64,000 bases of DNA, from assembly GCA_021234155.1 (NCBI GenBank), contig JAJEKV010000016.1:20090441-20154440 (forward strand), read 5' to 3'. Under the pieces are notes generated by a model that was not told where the DNA came from, did not search any database, and worked only from the letters and a program-made list of their open reading frames with translations. Shown here one piece after another: positions 22,620 to 35,000 of this stretch (the first letter of the stretch is position 1; each line of letters starts with the position of its first letter). The position numbers and the translations under genes were made by a program. The DNA is from Isoetes taiwanensis. Taxonomy: Eukaryota > Streptophyta > Lycopodiopsida > Isoetales > Isoetaceae.

Positions 22620-23965
22620 GACACCAAACTAACTACCAGCAGCAGCATTAAACATTAAAAGAAAAATGGAGTTTTGAAAGAAAAAAATTGATAACGAACA
22701 ATGTGACAAATCGATCCTGCAAGAAGAATGATCTCGCATCTCTGAATGATCCTGCTCGCTTTTTGCTGCAGATCTTTGATCTCATCAAGTTCTAGACTTC
22801 ACGAATTTTACCGTTCTAGAGCTTGACAAATATAATTTAAAGGACTTTTGTTTGCTTTCAGGGGGGATTGTTATTATGGTGTCTGGAGTAGTTAAGGCAA
22901 ACAGTTAGTTATGGAAGATACTTTTGTTGCTATAAGCAGCATTACTGGTGATGATCGAGACTCTTTGAATCTGAAAACTCTTGAAACATTGATGATGTTA
23001 TCGTTCTCATCACCTGGCACGGCAAATGCAGAATATAACATGATCTATGCTAATTGGATGGATCATAAACAATGTTGCATGGTGCTATTGTGACTACTAT
23101 TATGAAGGCTTTATATGTAAAATAATTTGCTTTTGTATCGAAGATGTGCTTGTTTGTTGTAACTGCGTCAAATAAAGCACTTTAATGTTGCACTCCCAAG
23201 TCCCGTTTCACATGCTATTGCACGTGCAAAACAGTAAGGACATCAGCATATCCTATGAATCTGATCCATTCCACTATTATCCGTGGCAGGGCCATGAATC
23301 CAGCCCTGCCATAGCTGTTGCATGAAAGAAAAACAGCAAATTCTAGAAGAGAATGAGATCTGCTTGTACTTCAAAGTTCAAAGCTATTTTAAACTGCAGA
23401 GCTTTTGACTATGGCAAGAATCCGGCCCTTGAGATTGCCCATGTTGGTCTTAATCGCCTATAGCCATGACAACAATAAATGTCATTGGAAGGTGAAAAAC
23501 AGAGCATGCAAACATGGCAGAAAAATGAAGAAGTAACACCATGTATCAATCCCGTAGCCAACCCCAGCAGGTCGCCATCTCCCTGTCCTCTTCACAAGCA
23601 TATGCCTGGAATATATAGCAACATATTTGGAATATTTCCACCAATAAAGCGAAGAGTTTGGTCTCATGACAACCCAAAAATCATTTTAGAGTGGGTTCAC
23701 ATGGGCCTCCAGCCTCAAGGATTTTTTGGTGTCGTTTTAGAGTGGTTTCCCATCAGCCTCTAGCCTCAAGGTTTTCTTGTGCCATGCAAGGTTCCCATGG
23801 TCGCCTCACCTTGAGAAATTCGAGTTTCTGACTTGAAATGGAAGTATTTGCAAGGCATTCCTGAGCACTTAGGTTTTGGACTTTGCAAGGTATTTCCAAG
23901 TTTGGATTGGTTTTGGACCTTTCAAGATGTTTCCACGTCTAGAGTTCCATTGAAAACCACCCCTA
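22620..23965. other. Intergenic, nothing recognised
   Basis: No gene, RNA or named repeat recognised; short frames only. Confidence 0.35.
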
Positions 23966-24052
23966 TTCTATTCTATTCTATTCTATTCCATTCCATTCCA
24001 TTCCATTCCATTCCATTCCATTCCATTCTATTCTATTCTATTTGCTCTATTC
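23966..24052 (+). repeat. (ATTCT)n/(ATTCC)n microsatellite
   Basis: A pentamer array in which ATTCT runs flank an ATTCC run. The pentamer equals that at the LINE tail at 15654, so this may be an expanded LINE tail. Confidence 0.9.
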
Positions 24053-24299
24053 TATTCATGTGGAAAGAATAGATCAACTTTCCCTATTCAAGACAATTCA
24101 ACTGTGTCTACAGAGGACATTGGGTTGAGTGATGCCACTAATTAGAAGTTGTAGCACCCAACTCCTATAATGATTTCTTCACTCTATTTCAGTCAAGTTA
24201 GGCTGGTAGAAGTGCAACTACTCTTTGGACATTAGACACTCCAACGTCATTATCTGTACTTCCTTATTCATGGAAGGTGCTTGCTCATAGGCAATCCAC

Positions 24300-24900
24300 T
24301 AATTGCTTGGTATTCCAGTTGAAATCCATATCAGTGTGGGAGCAACATGGGAAAAGATCATTAAAGAGTCGGAGAAGCATCTCTTCTGGTGGAATACTGC
24401 AAAGTTGTCACGTATAGGCCTCATTACTTTAACCAAGTTTGTGCATAGTAGCATTCCTGTGCATATGGCATCCTGCTTGCTAGCTCCATGAATCAAGGTG
24501 TAGGAACTCATAGCCATCATTAGAAGCTTCTTGTGGTGGGGTACAGAAGCAAGTGCAATGATCAAGGTGGCCTGGTCCAAGTATGTCCTTCTCAAGTGGG
24601 CAGGTGGTCTAGGTATGACAGACTTTCTACTCTCAAGTAAAGTTCAAAATCCACATGGAGGCTTTTGAATCAGGCAGATGACTCTCTAGGCTACATCTTC
24701 TCAAACAGTCGCTCTCTCATTATATTCCACTTGGCAAGGTGGTCGTTCAACCCCTTTTGCCATGGGCACTATTTCACCCACTTTAATCATATAATGCCTC
24801 ACGTTTCTTGCGGGGATTGTTGAATGCATGGGCCATGGTATGGGTACTATTTCAGCCATCTCCTTATATTCATGCTATAGGGCTATATTACATATGCCAT
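24300..24900 (+). pseudogene. LINE ORF2 fragment after the RT core
   Basis: LGIPVEIHISVGATWEKII, KHLFWWNTAKLS and, after a stop, AGGLGMTDF match the region beyond the YADD motif in the LINE copy at 58651-59043 (LGIPVGIHIS, KHLFWWNTAKVS, AGGLGMTDF). Stops and frame changes make it non-functional. It is on the plus strand, opposite to its relative. Confidence 0.75.
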
Positions 24901-26340
24901 GTGGTAGGCACCACTATGCCCAGGGATGGGGTTGGTGTACAAAATTTCGAATGAAAATTTGTCGGCAGCAATTTTATTAAATTGGATTTTTCAACTCTTG
25001 GGATGAACCCCTCAAATTTCAACCCAATCCCACCACTAGGACCCAATCATTACAGGCTTCTTGTTGTGATGTTGAATGGAAAGGGGTCCAGCATTCTTGC
25101 CAGCCCCCTGACCTCCCTTTCCATTCCAAGACATCAAGGTAAGAGCTTTACCAGATTCTACAGTTTTTTTATAGCCATTTGTCATTCTACATAAGAGTGA
25201 TTGAGAATCCGCCGCAAGGCAGGCCCACTCCTTGACGTTGTGGGAATGGCTTCTAGTTGTTGCTGATCATAGTGTCATCGCCAAATGCCATAACCATAAC
25301 ATCCTCTTAGTTGATAATGTATCTGGATATCTGTTGGATATACATGATGGGGACTCTGCTTTAAGATGCATCGCTTAATGATATTTTAATTTGTCATCCA
25401 TCCATGGCAGCCGTGCTATTTGAATGTATGTCAAATGTTTCAAGTTCCGTTGAGATCCACTTTTGGAGGATATTTCAAGTTCCGTTAAGATCCACCATTA
25501 ATGTTTGGCAAGCTAGAGAAGCTTGGATCAAGCTATTGTCATTAGCTTAGGGACCGCAAAAAGCTCATAAGGATAGTTTTATAAAACTCTCAAATTTAAA
25601 CAGAGCTGATGTTTATCTATCGGAATATTTCATAGATAAAACTAGGAAAATATTATGTCAGAGTTGCGTCTAAATGACCTAACCTTCTCAAATACTAATC
25701 GCTTGAGAACACTTTGAAATATCACTTAATTCATTCAACCAGAGACGAGACAATGCAAATCCAAGTTGCAAGCAAACAAGTGACAGGGAGATGAAAAAAA
25801 TTGAACCTGATTTATATTTCAGACATATACAAAATACATCGTCAACAGTAGGAACTACATGAATATGATGTATTGCACTGGAAACTTATTCATGTTTATT
25901 CCACCTGTTCATTGTGCCGAAACATGGGTATAAATGTGAGAATATATAAACTGAGTAGCTGGCAGATCTACTCGAAGTACCTTGAAGAATATTAACAAAT
26001 AATAATAATCTCAATGCTGACAAAGTAGCTCCATTCTTCCTAGTCAGCATTTGAAGTCTGCTTTCTACGTGGAACTTTCCCAAAGGAGCTATGAACATAC
26101 CTTTAAAACTCCATACACCTTGCACTCCAGAAGCGCACTCGTCTTATCCACTAAGTAGGAGTAAGATACATCTGAAACTACGAAAATTGTACAAATGAAC
26201 CTCAAATAATTGTTCCAAAACTAGGCGATGAACCTGGTGGGAAAGCGACTGGCTCCTCCACACCCCAGAGGTCATCAGTCGCAGTGCCACCAGAAAAACA
26301 ATCCACCGTCTAGTCAAGAAACACTCAACCCATGAGATGA
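24901..26340. other. Intergenic downstream of KEG
   Basis: No gene recognised. This should hold the 3' untranslated region of the minus-strand KEG gene just below 26341. I see no unambiguous polyadenylation signal. Confidence 0.4.
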
Positions 26341-29069
26341 CTATAATCCATCAGGATCGAGCTCCACATCTGCAGGATCTCCAATCCACAAGCTTTCTTC
26401 ACGCCTCAGAAAACGGATTCTCAACTTTCCATCAGCATCTATGCCAGCAACCTCTCCCTTGCTCGCATATGTTTCAATACCCCAACCCCACCTTGGAGTC
26501 ACTACTGACCTCTTTATCCTTATCCTGTCGCCAATATGAAAAGACATTATCCTCTCCATCTCTGCAGGCTTACACACCCAGAGTCTCTCAAGGAAACAAA
26601 AAGCCACCCTCAAGTCACCATCGTCACCGATCCTATGAACTACACCAATGCTCTTGTGAGTAACTTCACCCCACTGATGGGTTGGTGTAGGAACCGAGGA
26701 CCTAACTCTTACCCAATCTCCTATACATATTGGCTGCTCTTCACAAACCTCCACTTCAGCAGGATCAAGCAACCAGGTTTTCTGAGTGACAAGGGAATAT
26801 GCCCTCAATCTGCCATCTGCATCAATGGATGTTATTGTTGCAAGTGTTCCTGAATCATTTCCAGACCACCCAAACCTAGGCTGAACGATCTGAGGTTTGA
26901 CCCGCACCTGTTCACCAACCTTTAAAGGCATTACCCTTTCTATCTCGCACGGCAACCCAATCCAATGTTCCTGCTCACCACAGACGCCAACAAGAATAGC
27001 TCGTTCCTCATTAACACCACCACAGTCCAACCCAATTCCTTGGACTATTCCAATACTTCCTGGTCGTACTCCCTTCCATCCATAGGTGGGCTCTTTCAAA
27101 TCTTCCTTCACCTTTACCCAGTCTCCAACATCAAACATATCCTCCCTTTCTATGTCGGCAGGATCACCCCGCCAGGGCAAGCTAAGCCCTGAAAATGCAA
27201 CCCTAACAACCCCATCTGCGTGAACTCCTATTATTACTCCTTTAGAATCTGGAGAGCACCCTCGCCAGCCCCATCGTGGCTCTACTACACCTGCGCGAAA
27301 ACGCACATGTTGTCCAACCTTCAAGCTTGTAACCTTTTCAACTTCCGTGTAATGTGCCACCCAGCGACCAGACCTGAAACAACCAGCTACTTCTAAATAT
27401 CCATTGTCTGATATGCTGTGCACCACAGCAACACTGTCTTTTCCAGAACCATGCCAATCATAACTCGGTTTCACTCCAGATGACGAATTCAGACGAACCC
27501 AATCGCCAACCTGGAAGCCTGATAACCTCTCGGCATCTCCCGGTGCTATTCTCCACAGTGTGCTCCTGTTCGCTACTTTTACCTAATAAGGATAAAATTC
27601 ATTGATATTCTTAGAAGAAAGTAAGTATCCAGAGAAATAACAAAGATGGTCTTAAGAGAGTACATTTAGTGTGCCATCCATATCAATCCTTGCAATTTTC
27701 CCAGTGGTTGCAGATGTTTCTCCCAACCACCCCAGCAGTGGCTCACTTACTGATGGCGAGATGTGGATTTCCTGATCAATCTCAAATGGGCTTACCTTTT
27801 CTATGTCAGTCAATGAACAAGAAAAAGCCTTTGTTCTAAAACAGAACCCCAAACCCACATCCCCCTCATCAAGAAAGTACACAACTCCAATGCTGCTCCG
27901 AGTTACATCCTCCCATCCATACTTCGGAGAGGACACAGAAGCTTTAATCCGAACCCAATCGCCAACCTGAAAATAGTTTGTAAGTAGAGTCACCAATAGA
28001 TAGATGCGACCAAGGAGAAAATTGGGACTCAAACTGGACAGCAAAACATACATTGCAACATCCAAACTAATAGATTCTACACCTTAAAATCTTCCACTTT
28101 CTCCATGTCTGATGGATCTGCTTGCCATGAAGTAGGCCGCCCAGGAATATTTATTATAAGTAAGCCATCATTACCCACTTCACTTATCACTCCAACGCTG
28201 TGGTGCGTTTCTCCACCCCATGCATATCTTGGTTCAGCTACAGATCTTTTTACACACACACGATCCCCAACCTTTATAAAGTAGATATTATTAGTCAATC
28301 AGGAAAAAACCATCCTGCTTCCTATTCCACTTTCGAGTTACGAAGTAAGAAACACCTCTGCTTTTATACCTTAAATGGTTCAACAGCTTCAACTTCTTCT
28401 GGTTCACACCGCCACGGACTTTGTAACCAACTCAAGTCAAGAAGCAGACTATTGTCTGGCCTTATGCTATAGACAACGCCAATGCTACCTGGAGTTACTG
28501 GACCCAACCCATGCTTTGCTGAAGTAAGAGAGGGGCGTATTCTAACCCAGTCTCCAACCTTAAATTCTTCCACTCTTTCCATTTCTGCAGGATCTGCCTT
28601 CCAACCCCTTGAAGCTCCAGGAAAACCCACTCGTAAAATACCATCATCATCAATACATAGCACCGTCCCAATGCTGTCACGTGACTGCCCTCTCCATCCA
28701 AACCTGCATTAGGTCCAAGGCCAACTGTCACAACTCTTACAAATATCCATACAAATACATGGACATATGATTGACATGCATTCTGCCCCCATTCTTGGAG
28801 CTTCCTGCTTATATTATGAAATAAAGAAATTAGTTACGCCTCATTTCATCATTACCTTGGCTTTTGATGTCTGACCTCAATCCAAAGGAACAACTTTTAC
28901 CACTTCCTCTCCCAACGCCTTCACCTCACCAGTACAGAATGCAATAATGAGCTCATTCTTATCCAGAATTGCTTGGACAAAGCCCACACTTCTATGCTTT
29001 GCACCCTGCCAACCATACTTTGGGGCCGTTACATCTCTTCTAAACTTTACCCAATCACCTGTTTCATAG
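26341..29069 (-). CDS. KEG: KEG exons 12-16: HERC2-like repeats
   Basis: A run of related units of about 60-65 residues, each opening GDWV or GDRV, then a Pro/Gly/Trp-rich W-G core (GWQGAKHRSVG, GWRGQSRDSIG, AWGGETHHSVG, GWEDVTRSSIG) and a closing W/DP-x-E-x-E segment. In Arabidopsis this region binds ABI5. The last exon is 1,242 nt and ends at TAG 26341-26343 after DPADVELDPDGL. Exons 13-16 are fully open and in phase with each other, but they lie downstream of the stop and frame change in exon 12. Confidence 0.92.
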
Positions 29070-32000
29070 CTGCAAGGGGACAGTTCTATTAAAATTGATT
29101 TAAGTAAAAAAAATACACATTTATGCATGACATACACGGCAGGAGTTAATTGAATCCCCTTTCTAGAAAGGGCCTCGAGAAGATCTTCTGACATCCATTC
29201 CCTTGGAAGTGCTTCAAGAAGGTCTTTCAATGTCTTGCCACTGTAAGCATAAACCATCACCAGTAACATGAGCATTTACTGATCATTTATGTGCCCAAAA
29301 TAATGTTAATAAACAAAGCAACAAGTCCAACTCTAATCACAGGCGGTTTGTTCATTACATTTTGCGGGCATAGTTATAAAAAACAAGTTTGTTAAGCGGG
29401 AGAGAACCACCCTAACTGTAACAGCATGCCAGGTAAAAGTGCATTATGCGGACACTTTGCCCAAACAAGAAGAGGCAAAAGAGAGCACACCAACAACTCA
29501 GTTCAGTTTTCTGGCACGGGCATAGCCCAAGGGTAAACTGCCCACTAAACAATCTTTAAAAGCATGCTTTCATTTAACTCATTCTAACCAATGGATGATG
29601 AAATCAGCATTATAATGGACCTGTGATTCTTGCAATCTGTTGGAGAATTAGAATGCTCCAGCATGGTAACAATCCAACCAAGATTTTCTCTCACCACCTT
29701 CGCCATTTTTGCAGCAATATGAAATGCATTATCTCCTTCATCATCCTGCAAACACAAACATAAAGGTCAATATATTCAGCCTGTAATGAGAAAAAACTTA
29801 ACAGTTGACAGCAGAAAGATCAGAAATGAGTCCAAAACATTTATAGTCAAGATAATAAGAAACATGTAATGCCAAACAACAAAAATATTTAAACATATCT
29901 TTGAGAAAACTTTATGACTTTAACATTCTTCACATTATTGTTTTATTGTACTATTGAAAAACATATTCCGGGTCCCACTGTTGCGCTCAATTTCTCCAAC
30001 AGCCTACAACACATATACGAGGCAGGGCAGCCAGTGAAGAATTACATTTCCTACAATGTCCGCCCATAATGCCCAGGCCAGTGAAAAAGAAACCCGGAGT
30101 CTGTGTAAGACTCTCTCATCCTCTAATCAGATTTCGGGATCAAAAGAATAAATATAGGACCATATATTTAGCAACTAACATAATGCACCCCAGGGGGTCT
30201 GCAGTCTTAAAGGGGGGGTCTGCAGTCTTAAATCTTAAGGTCATAAAGGAGCCCCCGTATTCGGATCTCAATCCAGCACTTGATGCGATGGTAGTAAAAA
30301 TGCCCTACAGTCTCATCTCAGGGATGGACACAGCTTTGCTTCAAAAAGGATGAGCATATTGCCAAAATCTTACATGTAGTTATCTTTAGTAGTTATGGGG
30401 AGAGCAATAAACAGTGACCAGAGTCACAGAGCAGGATTCTAAAAGCATCCTTTTGGAGAGCAAAACAAGCATCAAAAGAGGTTGACAAGATGTCCTCAAG
30501 TGCTAAAGTAAAAACAAATGTTTAAGTTATTAGAGATTCTCTTTTGGTCTGAATACAGCCTACCTACACCATGTCCCTTAGGTTTATTTATATATGCTGT
30601 ATCATGTACACATACAAATTTACAGATCTATCATCACCCACTATTATAAGACTGTACCTGCAAGTTGCAGTTTGCTCCTCTTTCCAAAAGCAAACCAACA
30701 CATTCCTTTGATCCTTTTGTCAAAGCAACATGCAAAGCTGAAGAATTGTGGGAGTCACGAACATCAATATCAACCCCCGCATCCAGAATTATCTGCAAGT
30801 TGAAGACAAAATTTAGACATTCATGACCAGAAACTTTCAATCTGTCTTTTACCTCACCTTCACCATATCAACATCATTAGAAATAGCAGCAGCATGTAAT
30901 GCCGTGTGACCATGTTCGTTATCAATTGCATTTGGATTTGCCCCTGCACCCAAAAGTAGCTGTACAAGCTTCCTTGCCTCTGTAAATTTGAAGAACCAAA
31001 ATGATATAATACAGAACAACCATCATACAGCTATGCACTTCTACAAGAAAAATATATGACCTGTTTCATGTGCCTTCTTAAGGTTGGCTGCTATACAAAG
31101 AGCCGTACCCCTTGGACTAGGAACGTCGATAGCAGCAACTATTTCATCTTCTGTTGCTATTTCTGTCCATTTCTTTACGATTGCAACACTAGGATTAACG
31201 ATGCACATATGCAATGGTCTGCATAACACTTCCACCATATCATAAGCTATCTAACTATCAGAATATTTAAAAATCTAGCGCATTGACCATGCATACGTTA
31301 GGTGTTTAGAATTAAGGACGCTCATGGATCTGCAACCACCATTCTCTAATATCACTATTGCACATTCAACGTGACTTTTTGCTATCGCTTGATGAAGAAC
31401 AGTATCTCCTCCATCGTCTACGGCATTTGGGTCGGCTCCTGCCGAAAGCAATTCCTGTTGAAACAGCTACTAATCAGTCATATCATAAATCTCAAGTAAC
31501 AGCAGATTGCAAAAAAATAATGCTTACCATCATGCATTCTGGTTGGCCATGAAAAGCACAAACATGAGCTACAGTTGGTCCAAGTCCTTCTTTAAGACGT
31601 GCGTTAACATTTGCTCCCTTCTTAATAAGCACTTTTAGGCATTCAGGTGTACCACAAGCCACTGCACATACAAGCGGAGGATCGCCATCCTTGTCTAGAA
31701 TATCGGGATCAGCCTCAGGATGCTCAAGAATCATTTCCATTATGCTGGAATATCCTCTCATGGCAGCCAAATGGAGTGGCGTTTGCCCATCCGAGTTGTG
31801 TGACTCTAAAATAGTACCAAGTGTGTTCGTTGCTTTATCTGAAGCGGCTTTAGATAGCAAATCCCTACAGAGAGAGAGATCTATTAACGTCTACTGGAGA
31901 TCCATCAGATCATACCAAGGTAGATACATGTTGAACTTGCAAGAAGATTATGCACCCTCCTAGTCATTTACTGTACTCATTTAACGTAATCTTGTAGAAT

Positions 32001-35000
32001 GTCATATTTTCAACCCCTGATATCAGATTTGGTGTTGATTGTATCCTTTTCTTTCTACCTAACTTCCTCTTCTCAAGAACTGCTTGTATTGTTGTTAATC
32101 ATTTTATTTTCTTGAAAGTTTGTTAATCTATAAAGCATTTGGTATCGTTCCTAGAAATCACCTATTTACAAGATTGAAGTTCTTAGGACTTTCAAATGAG
32201 CTTACTTGGGTAGTGCTAACTCGCCATAAGAAAATATTTGAAAGGATTAAAATGTCAGATGAGGTAGATGAGCCCTATTACCAACCCTATTTGGGCTCTG
32301 ATGAGCTAGAGAACTTCATTAACACATTTGACGGAGAAGGGTCCTTGTTAAAAATGGATCCCCGTCCTGCTTTATGCAGATGATGTAAGACCGAGGACTA
32401 CACTTCATGGCTTCTTGCAAAGAGAATGTTTCCAGAGGTATGCTGTAAATACTAGTTTTTTTTGTTCAACAGCTTGGTCAAACCAACTGCTTTTTATGGC
32501 AAGTTGGGCACCTGATCTCAGAGAAGATGAATGAAGTGCGTGCAACTTGAGGCTGTCTCCCAAGTAGTAACTTATTTTTATAAACTACAACCTTTTGCTG
32601 AGATTCATCCAAAAGCTCTGCTGACCAAGAAAAAAAGGTTTATTTTTCTACTGCTAAGCGGTTTGGTGAAATGGGCTTCTCGACGGATTGTCTTCCAACA
32701 TTTAAAATCCTTTTTCAGCTACAACCTTGACATAAAAGGTTTACTAGGCAAATATGGTTATTCGACGAAATTTGAAGCACATATATGTGGCAGACAAATG
32801 GACCTCCGCGAAAGAGGCATCTTCTAGAAGACAATTCTACAAGGGTACTCTCTTGATCACGGTACTTTCTTTTCTCGTGTCCTCCACACTAACTTCCTGC
32901 TCCAGATCATCCCTAACAGTGAAGAATCAAATCATTTCTATTTGCCTAAGACCTTTAGGATTCATGCTTTTCACTTTCTTTAAGGATGCACCTTCGTTTG
33001 GAGAAGTTTGTGGATGAACAGGGCCACACATTTCTGGTCATACTATCTCGTGGGCTGCTGCAGAGCAGTTGAATCTCTAAAACGGCAGTGAGAGGAAGAG
33101 AATGATGCTTGGAATTGTTAAACGAGAAGAAAAAAGATCTGTCACAGGAAATCCCAGGATGAGATCGCTTTGTTGAGTGATCCAAGATTGGACTTCAGCC
33201 AGTAAAAAATTCTGGTCCAAAAGCAACCAATTATGGTTCCAGTTGCATTTGCTTATTTCTAATTCACATCATTCTGGTGCCCGCACTGCAGAATTTACTA
33301 ATCATAACCTTCTTTTCAATGTAGCCTAACTGACTCATCTCTTGATCTGCTATATTTACCATTTCCAAACCTGCAAGTGCAGTTTTATTTTGCAGAATCG
33401 AAATAGTAGCCTTGGCCATGGGTTTTGTTGCAAGTATACTTACAGACATAAACACAAAGAAAAAAAAGGAACAGCAACTTATAAGGCACGTATGCCTTTT
33501 GAGCATGTCTTTTGCACATTGACTAATCGATATTGCAATTGACATGATTATGAAAAATTGCAAAGGATCTCAAAGAACTTACTTGACAGCTTCGATGTCG
33601 CCTTCGGAAACAAGCTGATGAAACGATGATTGGTCCATCTGACCAAAGTCGAGAATGCACGAGGGTGATGTCTTGGTTCCTTGTACTTCGCCATCTTTCG
33701 ACGGGTCACTTTACAACAGAAGATTAAATTAGAAAATAGATAGAATGATAAATGCCTAGTAAACACAGCTACAAATTAAAATTAGGAGAAGTAAAAATAA
33801 TTAGAATTTTCAGACTCTACGTATTCTTTTTCTGATTAAAAAAAAAAGAATCTTCTGGTGTTCATCTAACTATAGTCATGTATTTTTAGTGCGCACAATA
33901 TTGTCATGTAAGACCAGTTTATTTGAAAGACTCAGCAGAGTATGCTAGCAATTTGTGTCTTTCAAGTTAAACAGGGGTATCCTACTTTTCCTTATTCCAG
34001 TTGGCTCATACATTGGTAAATCCATCAAAGAACATTGTTCACATGTGATGGCATTAAGAGCACTTTCCAAAAAAAGGAAATGTGTAAAACCAAAAGCCAT
34101 GATCTTTGCACTTGTGTGGCAGCTCTTTCTCCCTTTAAGGTCAACTGTTATATATTTGAATTGCCATTTATAGACACTTTGTGAGTGGAGTTCTCAGGCC
34201 CATTCTTCAGGTTAAAAATTCTGGGTCTGACTGTCATGTCAAGCTATACACTTCCAAGAAGCCAGTGAGTTCTTGCACTGTAGCCAGCTGTTTGAACGAT
34301 GGATCCAAAATTTTGAGGTTGTCAAAAACATGCCCCCAATAAATAGATGAAGAAAGTGATTGATTAATCGAGCAAATGCCTCAAAAGCCTGATATTACTT
34401 CTGCAGTTGCAGGCTTCTTCGATTTCGAGTCTGTTTTGAATGCTCTGAGCTAATGATCAGGCACTCACCAATAAATGGACTCCACTAACAAGACTTTCAA
34501 TACTAAGGGACTGATATATCTTGCGACCTTACAAATCCTAAGGGACACCAGTAAACGTTAATAAGTTCTTTCTTTCAATCCTATCCTATAATGACTAGGA
34601 GCAAATCTTCTGTGGTCCATATAACACTGCTGACGGAAAACCCTTCTAACTTGAAGTAACATTTTAAGCAGTGGCGTGTGTCCACATCATAACCTATATA
34701 AACTCGTGAAAAACAAAAGTCAGTTACAGGATTTGGCTTTGAAACATGGATGAGAGTGGGAATGCTAGTTCTCAAAGATTCAGCTCCCTTGGTTCTGAAC
34801 GACTTGGGCTTCCACTATTTTACCAACTTGAACCATCTTACTTGGAGCAGCTCATACATAGGTGAATACCATAATCAAGGAGCTGTTCACCAAAAGGAAC
34901 AAGTTAACTGATGGTTTTGTTCGATCTTCATTTTCCAACTAATTCATGATTTTTAATGGAGCAGCCATCTAATGACGATTAAGTTAGACTCCAACTGTCA

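Noticed and set aside
26341-27192. Plus-strand frames antisense to KEG exon 16
   Set aside because: They mirror a well-supported coding exon and show no motif of their own.
28877-28879. TGA in KEG read as selenocysteine or fixed by U-to-C RNA editing
   Set aside because: Land plants do not use selenocysteine, stop-removing U-to-C editing is organellar, and the nearby length change would still shift the frame.
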